Source: Sphingomonas echinoides ATCC 14820
GTDB taxonomy: Bacteria; Pseudomonadota; Alphaproteobacteria; Sphingomonadales; Sphingomonadaceae
Assembly: GCF_000241465.1 (NCBI RefSeq)
Contig: NZ_JH584235.1
Location: forward strand, 2,376,527 to 2,440,526
Length of the DNA stretch: 64,000 nt
Direction of reading: 5' to 3'
Part shown: positions 28,964 to 38,152 of the stretch, piece by piece
Layout of the letters: each line of letters opens with the position of its first letter
Numbering within the stretch: position 1 is the stretch's first letter
The notes under the pieces: generated by a model
Databases searched by the model: none
What the model saw: the letters and a program-made list of their open reading frames with translations, nothing else
Told to the model about the DNA's origin: nothing
Made by a program: the position numbers and the translations under genes

Positions 28964-30098
28964 AGTCGCGCGTCTGCGCCATGGGTTCCTGTCCAGCCCC
29001 GAGGAGTTGATCGACGAGGCCCGCAATGGCCGCATGTTCATCTTGGTCGATGACGAAGACCGCGAGAATGAGGGCGATCTGGTCATCCCGGCACAAATGG
29101 CGACGCCCGAGAAGATCAACTTCATGGCCAAATATGGTCGCGGGCTGATCTGCCTCGCCATGACCAAGCGGCGCGTCGATGAGCTGGGCCTTGGGCTGAT
29201 GAGCCGCCACAATGGCACGCGGCACGAAACCGCCTTCACCACCTCGATCGAGGCGCGCGATGGGGTCACCACCGGCATTTCCGCTGCCGACCGCGCCCGC
29301 ACCATCTCGGTTGCGATCGATTCGTCCAAAGGCAAGGACGAGATCGTCACGCCCGGTCACATCTTCCCGCTGGTCGCGCGCGATGGCGGCGTGCTGGTGC
29401 GCGCCGGCCATACCGAGGCGGCAGTCGACGTCGCACGCCTGGCCGGGCTCAACCCGTCGGGCGTGATCTGCGAGATCATGAACGAGGACGGCACGATGAG
29501 CCGCCTCGACGATCTCGTCACCTTCGCGCAATTCCACAATCTCAAGATCGGCACGATCCGCGACTTGATCGCCTATCGCCGCCGTCACGACCATCTCGTC
29601 GAGAAGCGCGCCGAAATGGCGTTCGAGTCGAAATGGGGTGGCCAGTGGAAGGCGATGACCTTCCACAACAAGGCGACCGGCGACGAGACGATCGCTTTGG
29701 TCAAGGGCAAGATCGACCCGGCCAAGCCGACCTTGGTGCGGATGCACACAGCCTCCTATTTCGTCGACATGTTCGGCGAGGTGTCCGAACGCTCGGGCCT
29801 GCTCTCGCGCTCGATGGAAGTGATCGCCGAGGAAGGGGCCGGCGTCATCGTCGTGATCAACCGCCCGATGAAGGATTCGGTCACGCGCTTCATCAAGCTG
29901 CGCGGCGAGGGCAAGGGCGCGGGCGCGCCCGAGGTCGAGGAACTGCGCGATTACGGCGTTGGCGCGCAGATTCTGGCCGAATTGGGCGTTGAAGAAATGG
30001 TGCTGCTGACCAACACCCATCATGCGCTGGTCGGCCTCGAAGGCTATGGCCTGTCGATTGTCGACGAGCGCGCGATTCCCGGTACTGGAGGCGAATAA
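28950..30098 (+). CDS. ribB: DHBP synthase with a degenerate GTP cyclohydrolase II-like domain
   Basis: 382 residues. The first 210 form RibB, which makes 3,4-dihydroxy-2-butanone 4-phosphate: [27 protein letters not shown] and [24 protein letters not shown]. The rest resembles GTP cyclohydrolase II but lacks its three zinc cysteines. Where they should fall it reads [19 protein letters not shown], and the whole protein has only two cysteines, both in the RibB part. It should therefore not make the first intermediate from GTP, and a separate ribA is expected elsewhere. GTG start with GGAG 7 bases upstream. Confidence 0.9.
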   Translation: MPQPEVARLRHGFLSSPEELIDEARNGRMFILVDDEDRENEGDLVIPAQMATPEKINFMAKYGRGLICLAMTKRRVDELGLGLMSRHNGTRHETAFTTSIEARDGVTTGISAADRARTISVAIDSSKGKDEIVTPGHIFPLVARDGGVLVRAGHTEAAVDVARLAGLNPSGVICEIMNEDGTMSRLDDLVTFAQFHNLKIGTIRDLIAYRRRHDHLVEKRAEMAFESKWGGQWKAMTFHNKATGDETIALVKGKIDPAKPTLVRMHTASYFVDMFGEVSERSGLLSRSMEVIAEEGAGVIVVINRPMKDSVTRFIKLRGEGKGAGAPEVEELRDYGVGAQILAELGVEEMVLLTNTHHALVGLEGYGLSIVDERAIPGTGGE

Positions 30099-30619
30099 TG
30101 CGCACCGGGATCGACGAGGCACGCGATCCCAAATATGCGCATATCGAACGCGAGCGGCGCTGGCTGGTCGATCCCGCGATACGACCCGACCTGTCGGCGC
30201 TGCCGTACGTTCTGATTGAGGACCGCTACATCGCCAACACACGGATGCGTTTGCGGCGAATGACGGCAAGCGCCAGCGGCGAGCAGGCTTTGAAGCTCAC
30301 CAAGAAATACGAATGCAGCGATCCGCTCGCGCGACCGATTGTGACCACGTACCTGACCCAGGACGAGTATGCGCTGCTGGAGACGCTGCCTGCTGCCGTC
30401 CTCATCAAGCGGCGCTATGAGGTGATGGATCAAGGAATCACGTTCGGACTCGATCAATTCCTCGGCGCGTTGGCACCGCTGGAACTCGCCGAGATTGAAT
30501 GGAGCGACGATGCGGGATTAACGGCCTTGCCCTCACCCAGTTGGGCAGTCCGCGACATCAGCGACGACCCGCGCTATCAAGGCGGCGCAATTTCGCATTC
30601 TGGCATTCCCAAGGATTGA
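30098..30619 (+). CDS. CYTH-like domain protein in the rib operon
   Basis: 173 residues with the alternating charged pattern of the CYTH triphosphatase tunnel: [10 protein letters not shown] at the start, [25 protein letters not shown] and [15 protein letters not shown] proteins hydrolyse inorganic or organic triphosphates with Mg or Mn. It lies between ribB and ribH, its ATG overlapping the ribB stop (TAATG). The placement may mean a role in triphosphate handling near the GTP-consuming pathway, but that is a guess. Confidence 0.7.
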   Translation: MRTGIDEARDPKYAHIERERRWLVDPAIRPDLSALPYVLIEDRYIANTRMRLRRMTASASGEQALKLTKKYECSDPLARPIVTTYLTQDEYALLETLPAAVLIKRRYEVMDQGITFGLDQFLGALAPLELAEIEWSDDAGLTALPSPSWAVRDISDDPRYQGGAISHSGIPKD

Positions 30620-30621
30620 TC

Positions 30622-31041
30622 GTGGCAAAGATTCTCATCGTCGAAGCCCGCTTCTACGACCATCTCAACGACATGCTGCTCGACGGCGCGCGCGCCGCAA
30701 TCGAGGAAGCGGGCCATAAGCACGAGACGATCACCGTGCCGGGCGCGCTGGAGATTCCCGCCGCCGTCGCGCTGGCGTCGGAGAGCGGGGCCTATGATGC
30801 GTTCGTCGCGCTGGGCGTCGTCATTCGCGGCGAGACCTATCATTTCGAGATCGTCGCGGGCGAAAGCGCACGCGGACTGATGGCGCTGTCGATGGACGGG
30901 CTGCCGATCGGCAACGGCATTCTGACCACCGAAGATGAAGCGCAGGCGATCGTCCGCGCCGACCGCGCGCAGCTCGACAAGGGCGGTGCAGCCGCCAAGG
31001 CAGCGCTGGCGATGCTGGCGCTGAAGCACCGCTTCGGCTGA
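30622..31041 (+). CDS. ribH: 6,7-dimethyl-8-ribityllumazine synthase
   Basis: 139-residue lumazine synthase that joins the RibB product with the pyrimidine from RibD. Motifs: [54 protein letters not shown] (catalytic histidine in YHFE) and [15 protein letters not shown]. It starts at GTG 30622, two bases after the CYTH stop. A hairpin follows about 40 bases downstream, ending the operon. Confidence 0.95.
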   Translation: MAKILIVEARFYDHLNDMLLDGARAAIEEAGHKHETITVPGALEIPAAVALASESGAYDAFVALGVVIRGETYHFEIVAGESARGLMALSMDGLPIGNGILTTEDEAQAIVRADRAQLDKGGAAAKAALAMLALKHRFG

Positions 31042-31080
31042 GCGGCGCAGCGGGTCCGGTATTTGTTCATTCCTTAAGCG

Positions 31081-31104
31081 CTTCCCCGGCCTTCGCCGGG
31101 GAAG
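31081..31104 (+). terminator. Hairpin after the rib operon
   Basis: A perfect 10-base stem (CTTCCCCGGC, GCCGGGGAAG) has a CTTC loop and lies 40 bases after ribH. There is no T run, so it could be a REP-like palindrome rather than a classic terminator. Confidence 0.55.
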
Positions 31105-31177
31105 TGTGGTAAAGGTGGGGCCTTCCCACCATCCCGCCGCTTACTTATACTGGTGTCAATAAGCGGGAGAGTGATCG

Positions 31178-32551
31178 ATGGCCTATGCGCACACCTTTCA
31201 GGCGAACCCCCATTGGCTGCCCCGCCAAAAGCAGTCCGCGATCCATGCCATTCCCGGCGAGGACGGGCTGCCTTTCATCGGCAATACCTTCCGCATGCTC
31301 CGCGATCCCGTCGCCTTCGGCAAACGGATGATCGACACGTACGGCCCGGTGTTCCGCAACAATGCCTTTGGCGGGCCGACCGTGACGCTCGTCGGTCCCG
31401 ATGCCAACGAACTGGTGCTGTTCGACCGCGATCGCGTGTTTTCGTCCGAACAAGGCTGGGGCCCGTTGCTCAATCTGCTGTTCCCGCGCGGGCTGATGCT
31501 GATGGATTTCGAAAAGCACCGCGCCGACCGCAAGGTGATGGCGGTGGCGTTCAAGCCCGAGCCGATGCGCCATTATGCCGAGACGCTGAATGCCGGGATT
31601 TCGCGTGCCGTCGCGACCTGGGGCAACAAACCCGTTCGCTTCTATGACGCGATCAAGGAACTGACGCTCGATCTGGCGGCGGAGAGCTTTCTCGGTATGC
31701 CGCTCGGGCCCGAGGCGACGCGGATCAACCAGGCCTTTGTCGATGAAGTGCAAGCGTCGATCACGCCGATCCGCATTCCGCTACCGGGATCGCAAATGCG
31801 CAAAGGCGTGCGCGCGCGCGCCTATCTGATCGACCTGTTCGCGCGCGAAATCCCGGCGCGGCGGGCTGGCGAGGGCCAGGATTTCTTCTCGCAATTCTGC
31901 CGCGCGACCGGCGATGACGGCCAGCCGCTGCCCGCCGATGCGATTGCCGATCATATGAACTTCCTGATGATGGCGGCGCACGACACCATCACCTCCTCGG
32001 CGACCAGCCTGATCATGCTGCTGGGGCGCAATCCCGACTGGCAGGAGAAACTGCGCGCCGAGATCGCCGACCTCGGGATGAATGCGGAGGGTGCGCTGCC
32101 GTATAGCCAACTCGACCGGCTCGAATTGACCGACATGGCGTTCAAGGAAGCGCTGCGGCTGATCCCGCCAGTGCCCTCACTGCCGCGACGCTCGATCAAG
32201 CCGTTCGATTTCGGCGGCTATCATATTCCAGCCGGCACCACGGTTAGCGTGAGCGTCGCCTATACCCACACCATGCCCGAGCTGTGGCCGGATCCGCAAC
32301 GCTTCGATCCGCTGCGTTTCACGCCGGAAGCGGTGCGGGCGCGGCACAAATATGCGTGGGTGCCCTTTGGCGGCGGCGCGCATATGTGCCTGGGGCTGCA
32401 TTTCGCGACAATGCAGATCCGCATTCTGGTGGCGCAATTGCTCAGCCGCTACCGCATCGAACTCGACGAGGGCGCGGGGGCGCAGTGGCAGGCCTGGCCG
32501 ATCCCACGACCGAAGGATGGCCTGCCACTACGCTTTGTCCCGCTTGGCTGA
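31178..32551 (+). CDS. Cytochrome P450
   Basis: 457-residue soluble P450 with no membrane anchor. The I-helix oxygen-binding motif is AAHDTITSS, the ExxR motif is KEALRL, and the haem loop is FGGGAHMCLG with the proximal ligand Cys404. The substrate is unknown. The sequence style recalls CYP120/CYP26-like enzymes acting on lipophilic terpenoids or retinoids, but that is only an impression. No ferredoxin or reductase gene is adjacent, so redox partners must come from elsewhere. GCGGGAGAG precedes the ATG. Confidence 0.9.
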   Translation: MAYAHTFQANPHWLPRQKQSAIHAIPGEDGLPFIGNTFRMLRDPVAFGKRMIDTYGPVFRNNAFGGPTVTLVGPDANELVLFDRDRVFSSEQGWGPLLNLLFPRGLMLMDFEKHRADRKVMAVAFKPEPMRHYAETLNAGISRAVATWGNKPVRFYDAIKELTLDLAAESFLGMPLGPEATRINQAFVDEVQASITPIRIPLPGSQMRKGVRARAYLIDLFAREIPARRAGEGQDFFSQFCRATGDDGQPLPADAIADHMNFLMMAAHDTITSSATSLIMLLGRNPDWQEKLRAEIADLGMNAEGALPYSQLDRLELTDMAFKEALRLIPPVPSLPRRSIKPFDFGGYHIPAGTTVSVSVAYTHTMPELWPDPQRFDPLRFTPEAVRARHKYAWVPFGGGAHMCLGLHFATMQIRILVAQLLSRYRIELDEGAGAQWQAWPIPRPKDGLPLRFVPLG

Positions 32552-32574
32552 TCCTCCCCGGCGCGGGGAGGATC
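32550..32574. terminator. Hairpin between the P450 and old yellow enzyme genes
   Basis: GATCCTCCCC (32550-32559) pairs perfectly with GGGGAGGATC (32565-32574). It overlaps the last bases of the P450 stop and ends 4 bases before the opposing stop. It shares the ATCCTCCCCGG core with the hairpin at 61525. Confidence 0.65.
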
Positions 32575-32578
32575 GGCG

Positions 32579-33667
32579 TTACGCCGTCGCCGTTTCCAGC
32601 GCGGGATAGTCGCTATAGCCTTCCGCGCCCTGGCTATACCACGTCGCGGGATTGCCCTCAGCCAGCGGCGCGCCCGTGCGCAGGCGTTCGGGCAGGTCGG
32701 GATTGCTGATGAATGGGCGACCGAAGGCGATGGCATCCGCCACCCCCGAATCGATCGCCGCCTGGGCTTGCGCCACGCTGCGATAATCCGAGTTCAGCAC
32801 CAGGGGTTTGGAGAAGACCTGGCGGATCGCCGGGCTGACCTTGGGCACGTCGGTGCGGCCGAAGGTGCCGTCGGGGCCGGGTTCGCGCAGTTCGAGGAAG
32901 GCGATGCCGATCTCGTCGAGCGCCTTCGCCGCCGCAGTGAACAAGGCTACCGGATTGCTGTCATCCACCCCTTGCGAATCGCCATTGGGCGACAGGCGGA
33001 TCGAGGTGCGCTCGGCCCCCGCGACAGAGGCAACGCGCTCGGTCACTTCGCGCATCAGACGGATGCGGTTTTCGATGCTGCCGCCATAAATGTCATCGCG
33101 GAAATTGGCGTTGTCGCGCAGGAACTGGTCGATCAGATAGCCGTTCGCGCCGTGGATCTGCACCCCATCGAAGCCAGCGCGGAGCGCGTTCTTCGTGGCA
33201 TGTTCGTAATCGGCCAGCAGGCGCGGGATTTCGGCGAGTTCGAGCGGGCGCGCGACTTCGAAATCCTTCTTGCCTTCATAGGTATGCGCCTGGCCCGCAG
33301 TGCGCGTGGCGGAGGACGAAACCGGTGCCACGCCGGTGACCGACGAATGCACCTGCCGCCCCATATGCCACAATTGCACGACGATATGGCCGCCGCTCGC
33401 ATGGACTGAATCGGTGACGGCTTTCCAATGCTCGACCTGTTCGTCGGTCCACAGGCCCGGTGCAAACGGCCAGCCCAGACCTTCGCGGCTGATGCCGGTT
33501 GCTTCGGTGATGATCAGCCCGGCGCTCGCGCGCTGGGTATAATAATCGACCATGATGTCGGTGGGCACGGCATCGCGCGTGGCGCGCCCGCGCGTGAGCG
33601 GTGCCATCAGGATCCGGTTGGGGGCATGGATCGTACCGAGCTGGATCGGGTCGAAGAGGCTGGGCAT
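32579..33667 (-). CDS. Old yellow enzyme family alkene reductase
   Basis: 362-residue FMN-dependent reductase that saturates activated C=C bonds using NAD(P)H. Family cues: LFDPIQLGTIHAPNRILMAPLTR, QLWHMGRQVHSS, DGVQIHGANGYLIDQFLRD (the HGAN substrate-binding pair), NRIRLMREV and ADAIAFGRPFISNPDL. Close in style to NemA/XenB-type enzymes. The ATG at 33667 has AAAGGA about 9 bases upstream. Probably monocistronic. Confidence 0.93.
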   Translation of the reverse strand: MPSLFDPIQLGTIHAPNRILMAPLTRGRATRDAVPTDIMVDYYTQRASAGLIITEATGISREGLGWPFAPGLWTDEQVEHWKAVTDSVHASGGHIVVQLWHMGRQVHSSVTGVAPVSSSATRTAGQAHTYEGKKDFEVARPLELAEIPRLLADYEHATKNALRAGFDGVQIHGANGYLIDQFLRDNANFRDDIYGGSIENRIRLMREVTERVASVAGAERTSIRLSPNGDSQGVDDSNPVALFTAAAKALDEIGIAFLELREPGPDGTFGRTDVPKVSPAIRQVFSKPLVLNSDYRSVAQAQAAIDSGVADAIAFGRPFISNPDLPERLRTGAPLAEGNPATWYSQGAEGYSDYPALETATA

Positions 33668-33721
33668 TGCGGACAAGTCCTTTTGCTGTGACGCACCATA
33701 AATAGGGGGCTACAGGGCCGC

Positions 33722-34636
33722 ATGCACGACACCCAGCGCAAAAGAATAACTGTTACGCCTGCAATATCCGCCAGCACGCTCGCGCTTCTTGCGGTGATTG
33801 TCGCCAATGCGGCGCTGGCATTCGGGCCGTGGTTCGTGCGTTTGTCCGATACCGGCCCGGTCGCGTCCGCCTTCTGGCGGATCACCCTCGCCGCGCCATT
33901 GCTCGTCGGGGCGGCCTTGTCACCGCGTTGGCGAGCCGTGGGTACCACGCCGCGCCGCCTTTCGCCCGGCCTGTGGTGGATGATCGCGCTGGGCGGCCTG
34001 TGCTTTGCCGCCGATCTGGCGAGCTGGCACCTCGGCATCCTGCGCACCACGCTCGCCAATGCGACCTTGCTCGGCAATGTCGCGACGCTGATGTTCCCAC
34101 TCTATGGCTTCGTTATCATGCGGGCATGGCCAACGCGCCTGCAGGGCCTTGCCTTGGCCCTCGCCGCGATTGGCGCGGGGCTGCTGTTGGGGCGGTCCTA
34201 TCAGCTCGACCCGCAGCATCTCGTCGGCGACCTGCTCTGCCTTCTCGCCGGGTTGCTCTATACGGCCTATTTCATCCTCATGGCCCGCGTGCGCGCGGTG
34301 CTCGCCCCGCTCCCGGCGCTGGCGCTGTCGACGGCGGCGAGCATCGTGCCCTTGCTGTGCTTTGCGCTGCTGCTCGGCGAGAAACTGCTGCCAACCGATT
34401 GGGCACCGCTGATCGGCCTTGCGCTGGTGAGCCAGATCGTCGGCCAGGGGTTGATGATCTATGGACTCGGGCGTTTGCCGCCATTGACGGTCGGGCTTGC
34501 CCTGCTCGTGCAGCCGATGGTCGGCACGCTGATTGGCTGGATCGTCTATCACGAACAGCTCGGTTGGGCCGATGGGATAGGTACGCTGCTGGTCGCGATT
34601 GCGCTGGTGCTGGTCAGCCGCCGCGCGCGCGCCTAG
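33722..34636 (+). CDS. EamA-type DMT exporter
   Basis: 304-residue inner membrane protein with about ten hydrophobic helices in two EamA repeats. Cues include VANAALAFGPWFVRLSDTGPVASAFWR, TTLANATLLGNVATLMFPL and the second repeat's VGLALLVQPMVGTLIGWIVY. Drug/metabolite transporters export amino acids or small metabolites, and the substrate here is unknown. It is followed 9 bases on by the COQ9 gene. Confidence 0.85.
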   Translation: MHDTQRKRITVTPAISASTLALLAVIVANAALAFGPWFVRLSDTGPVASAFWRITLAAPLLVGAALSPRWRAVGTTPRRLSPGLWWMIALGGLCFAADLASWHLGILRTTLANATLLGNVATLMFPLYGFVIMRAWPTRLQGLALALAAIGAGLLLGRSYQLDPQHLVGDLLCLLAGLLYTAYFILMARVRAVLAPLPALALSTAASIVPLLCFALLLGEKLLPTDWAPLIGLALVSQIVGQGLMIYGLGRLPPLTVGLALLVQPMVGTLIGWIVYHEQLGWADGIGTLLVAIALVLVSRRARA

Positions 34637-34645
34637 ATAAACGGC

Positions 34646-35323
34646 ATGACAGACTCGATCGCCCCCACGCCGCTGGCCGATGCAACGCTCGATGAAATCC
34701 GCGCAGCCCTCGCCCCGCTGATCGCCGCCAATGCCGGGTTTGACGGGTGGGGCGACGACGCGCGCGATCTCGCGGCCGACAGTGCCGAAGTCGACCGCGA
34801 TGTTGCGCGACTCGCCTTTCCCGGTGGTGCGGTCGACATGGTGGAGGCATGGTTCGCCCATATCGACCATGCGATGGTGCAGAGCCTGCCGGCCGAGCGG
34901 CTCGCAACGATGAAGATTCGCGACAAAATCACCGCGCTGGTCGAGGCGCGCCTCGCCGAAACCGCGCCTGACCGCGAGGCGCTGCGGCGCGCGCTCGCGC
35001 TGCTCGCTTTGCCACAGAACGCCGCGCGCGGGGTGAAGCTTGGCTGGCACGCCGCCGACGTGATGTGGCGCGCCGCCGGGGATGTGGCGACCGACTATAA
35101 CCACTATACCAAGCGGGCGATGCTGGCGGCGGTGTATGCGGCGACCGTCACGGTGTTCCTCGACGACGAAAGCGATGGCTATGCCGACACCCGCGCCTTT
35201 CTCGCGCGGCGGATCGCGGGGATCATGCAGTTCGAGAAAGCCAAGGCGAAGCTGCTCGGCCGCACCGAATTGCGCCCGAGCCTGTCGCGCTTCATCGGGC
35301 GACTGCGCTACCCCGCAGTTTGA
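34646..35323 (+). CDS. COQ9 family protein
   Basis: 225-residue helical protein related to mitochondrial COQ9, a lipid-binding factor needed for ubiquinone hydroxylation. Motifs are GFDGWGDDARDLAA near the N-terminus, MKIRDKITALVEARLAE, and WRAAGDVATDYNHYTKRAMLAAVYAATV. The ATG follows the exporter stop closely, so both may be cotranscribed. It ends just before the feoAB control region. Confidence 0.88.
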   Translation: MTDSIAPTPLADATLDEIRAALAPLIAANAGFDGWGDDARDLAADSAEVDRDVARLAFPGGAVDMVEAWFAHIDHAMVQSLPAERLATMKIRDKITALVEARLAETAPDREALRRALALLALPQNAARGVKLGWHAADVMWRAAGDVATDYNHYTKRAMLAAVYAATVTVFLDDESDGYADTRAFLARRIAGIMQFEKAKAKLLGRTELRPSLSRFIGRLRYPAV

Positions 35324-35324
35324 G

Positions 35325-35380
35325 AGTGATTCGCATTTAAAGCTGGCATTGCGCTCGCGTCATTGATAATCAGTCGCATC
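35325..35380 (+). promoter_or_regulatory. Possible Fur operator region of feoAB
   Basis: Two similar sites lie between the COQ9 stop and feoA: AGTGATTCGCATTT at 35325-35338 and CATTGATAATCAGTCGCATC at 35361-35380. The second contains the palindrome TGATAATCA, the core of the classic Fur box. Iron-responsive repression of feoAB would fit. Confidence 0.4.
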
Positions 35381-35668
35381 ATGGATATGTCCAACCCGGT
35401 GAAGACTGCGTCGTCGCTTCCATTGCTCAGCCTCGAGTCGCTGCCGCAGCGGCAATGCGCGACGGTGTCCGCGATCGATTGGGCACATTTGTCGACCCCC
35501 GAAGCGCGGCGCTTGCGCGAACTGGGTTTCGATGAAGGCGTCGGCGTCGAGGTGCTGCACCGCGCCAGCCTCGGCAACGGGCCGATCGCGTGCCGGATCG
35601 GGCGGATGACCGTCGCGCTGCGCCGCGCCGTCGCGGGTGCCGTCCTCGTTTCGCCCGTCACGCGCTAA
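35381..35668 (+). CDS. feoA: Ferrous iron transport protein A
   Basis: 95-residue SH3-like FeoA, a cytosolic partner of FeoB. The core reads LSLESLPQRQCATVSAIDW, LRELGFDEGVGVEVLHRAS and PIACRIGRMTVALRRAVAGAV. The N-terminus is longer than in many FeoA proteins. The start is uncertain among TTG 35363, ATG 35381 and ATG 35387, and none has a strong ribosome site. feoB begins one base after its stop. Confidence 0.88.
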   Translation: MDMSNPVKTASSLPLLSLESLPQRQCATVSAIDWAHLSTPEARRLRELGFDEGVGVEVLHRASLGNGPIACRIGRMTVALRRAVAGAVLVSPVTR

Positions 35669-35669
35669 C

Positions 35670-37544
35670 ATGCCCCCCGTCCCCGGTGCCGCGCCCTTGG
35701 TGGCGCTGGTCGGCAATCCCAATGCCGGCAAGAGCGCGCTGTTCAATGTCCTCACCGGCGCGCGCCAGAAGGTCGGCAATTATCCCGGCGTCACGGTCGA
35801 GCGCCATTCGGGCAAATTGGCGCTGCCCGATGGCCGCATCGTCGATCTGGTCGATCTGCCCGGTGCCTATAGCCTCGAACCGTCGAGCCCCGACGAGCGC
35901 GTGACGCGCGACTTCGTGACCGGCACGCAAGTCGGCGAGCGCTTGCCCGATGCGCTGGTGGTGGTGGTCGATGCCTCCAATCTCGACAATCATTTGCGCT
36001 TCACGCTGCAATTGATCGCGCTCGGGCTGCCGGTGGTGGTGGCGCTCAACATGTTCGATCTGGCCGAACGCGACGGGCTGACGCTCGATCCGGCACGGCT
36101 GTCAACCGAACTCGGCGTGCCTGTTGTGGCGACGGTGGCGGTGCGGCGGCGCGGGCTCGATGAGTTGAAGGCGAAGCTCGGAACGATCATCGACGAAGGT
36201 GCGGCGATCCGGCTGCGGCCGAGCAATGGCACGATCGGCGAGGACATCGTCACGCTGCAGCGCCGCGCGCGCAAGATAGCCGCCGCCGCGACGGTATCGG
36301 AGGCCCCGGTGCGGCGCTGGACGCACGCGCTCGATTCGGTCGCTCTGCACCCGATCTTTGGGCTGATGCTGCTGTTCGCGATCCTGTTCGTGATGTTCCA
36401 GGCGGTGTTTTATGCAGGGGCCGACCCGGCTGACGCGATTGCCGCCGGGTTTGACTGGCTGAGCGCCCAGGTGAAGGGCGCGATGCCCGATTCGGTGCTG
36501 CGCTCGCTCATCACCGATGGCATCATCGCCGGCGTCGGCGCGGTGGTGAAGTTCCTGCCGCAGATTCTGATCATGTTCTTCTTCATCCTGGTGCTGGAGG
36601 CGAGCGGCTATATGGTCCGCGCTGCCTTCCTGATGGACCGGGTGATGGCGAGCGTCGGTCTGTCGGGCCGCGCGTTCATCCCGCTGCTGTCGAGCTTCGC
36701 CTGCGCGGTGCCCGGCATCATGTCGACGCGCACGATCGAGGATGAGAAGGACCGGCTGACCACCATTCTGGTCGCGCCGTTGATGACCTGTTCGGCGCGG
36801 TTGCCGGTGTACACGCTGGTGATCGGCGCACTGATCCCCAACACCAAGGTGCTGCCGTTCGTCGGCTTGCAGGGGCTGGTGATGCTCGGCCTCTACATCA
36901 TGGGCGTGGTCGGGGCGTTCGTCGTGGCGCTGGTGCTGCGCCGCACGGTGACCAAGGGCGCGTCGTCGGGCTTCATGATGGAAATGCCCAAATATCAGTT
37001 GCCGCGCGCGCGCGACCTGGCGCTGGGCCTGTGGAGCCGTGCCGAGATTTTCCTGAAGCGCGCGGGCACGACCATCGCCTTCACCACGATCGTGCTGTGG
37101 GCGCTGCTCAGCTTCCCCAAGCCGCCCGACGGCAGCCCCGTCTCGGCGGTCAATTATTCGGTCGCCGGGCGCATTGCCAATGGAATCGAACCCGCTTTCC
37201 GCCCGATCGGCTTCAACCGCGACATCGTGCTGGCGCTGATCCCGGCCATGGCGGCGCGCGAAGTCGCAGTGGCGGCGCTCGGCACGGTCTATGCCATTGA
37301 TACCACAGGCGACAAGGATGAGGCCAAGATGGCGCAGACGCTGCACGCGCGCTGGAGCCTGCCGACCGCGCTCGCTTTCCTGATGTGGTTCGTCTTCGCG
37401 CCGCAATGCATCTCGACGATTGCTGTCACAAGACGGGAGACCAATGGCTGGAAGTGGCCTGCCTTCATGGTTGGCTATTTGTTCGCGCTCGCCTACATCG
37501 CTGCAGGAGCGGTTTATTGGGCCGCCATCGGACTCGGGCTTTAG
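35670..37544 (+). CDS. feoB: Ferrous iron transporter B
   Basis: 624-residue Fe(II) importer of the inner membrane. The N-terminal G domain has GNPNAGKSALFN (G1), GVTVE (G2), DLPG (G3) and NMFD (G4). The membrane domain has the two Gate motifs, including LSSFACAVPGIMSTRTIEDE and APLMTCSARLPVYTLVIGA. It ends with a FVFAPQCISTIAVTRRE segment. Slightly shorter than the E. coli protein, which has a larger C-terminal tail. Coupled to feoA. Confidence 0.95.
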   Translation: MPPVPGAAPLVALVGNPNAGKSALFNVLTGARQKVGNYPGVTVERHSGKLALPDGRIVDLVDLPGAYSLEPSSPDERVTRDFVTGTQVGERLPDALVVVVDASNLDNHLRFTLQLIALGLPVVVALNMFDLAERDGLTLDPARLSTELGVPVVATVAVRRRGLDELKAKLGTIIDEGAAIRLRPSNGTIGEDIVTLQRRARKIAAAATVSEAPVRRWTHALDSVALHPIFGLMLLFAILFVMFQAVFYAGADPADAIAAGFDWLSAQVKGAMPDSVLRSLITDGIIAGVGAVVKFLPQILIMFFFILVLEASGYMVRAAFLMDRVMASVGLSGRAFIPLLSSFACAVPGIMSTRTIEDEKDRLTTILVAPLMTCSARLPVYTLVIGALIPNTKVLPFVGLQGLVMLGLYIMGVVGAFVVALVLRRTVTKGASSGFMMEMPKYQLPRARDLALGLWSRAEIFLKRAGTTIAFTTIVLWALLSFPKPPDGSPVSAVNYSVAGRIANGIEPAFRPIGFNRDIVLALIPAMAAREVAVAALGTVYAIDTTGDKDEAKMAQTLHARWSLPTALAFLMWFVFAPQCISTIAVTRRETNGWKWPAFMVGYLFALAYIAAGAVYWAAIGLGL

Positions 37545-37568
37545 CCCCGGACAGCGCAGGAACAGACT

Positions 37569-38120
37569 ATGGCGGGCGGCAGCGTCAACAAGGTAATCAT
37601 CGTCGGCAATCTCGGGCGCGACCCGGAAAGCCGCACCTTCCAGAATGGCGGCAAGGTCGTGAACCTGCGCATCGCCACGTCGGAAACGTGGAAGGACAAG
37701 AATACCGGCGAGCGCAAGGAACAGACCGAATGGCATTCGGTCGCGATCTTCAACGAAGCATTGGGCGGCGTGGCCGAGCGCTATCTGCGCAAGGGCTCCA
37801 AGGTCTATATCGAAGGCGCGCTGAAGACGCGCAAATGGCAGGACGCCAGCGGTGCCGACAAATATTCGACCGAGATCGTGCTGCAGGGCTTTAACGGCGT
37901 GCTGACGATGCTCGACGGTGCGCCCGGTTCGGGCGGCGGTGGCGGCGGCGGCGGTGGACCGCGCGACGATTTCGGCGGCAATGACGATTTCGGTGGCGGC
38001 TCCAGCGGCGGCTATGGTGGCGGCAATCGTGGTGGGTCGCGCGGCGGCGGGGCCCCGGCCGGTGGCGGCGCGGCGCGCGGCGGCTTTGCCGACGATCTCG
38101 ACGACGACGTGCCGTTCTGA
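37569..38120 (+). CDS. ssb: Single-stranded DNA-binding protein
   Basis: 183-residue SSB. The OB fold runs to about residue 115 ([45 protein letters not shown]). A flexible glycine-rich linker of about 60 residues with repeated FGG/YGG units follows, then the acidic tip DDDVPF that binds partner proteins. It covers ssDNA in replication and repair. The position after feoB is unrelated to function. Confidence 0.96.
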   Translation: MAGGSVNKVIIVGNLGRDPESRTFQNGGKVVNLRIATSETWKDKNTGERKEQTEWHSVAIFNEALGGVAERYLRKGSKVYIEGALKTRKWQDASGADKYSTEIVLQGFNGVLTMLDGAPGSGGGGGGGGGPRDDFGGNDDFGGGSSGGYGGGNRGGSRGGGAPAGGGAARGGFADDLDDDVPF

Positions 38121-38152
38121 ACCGAACGCGCGCCGCCGCGTTACGCTCTGCA

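Noticed and set aside
37918-38090. GGC-rich repeats in the ssb 3' part
   Set aside because: They encode the normal glycine-rich linker of SSB, not a mobile or CRISPR repeat.
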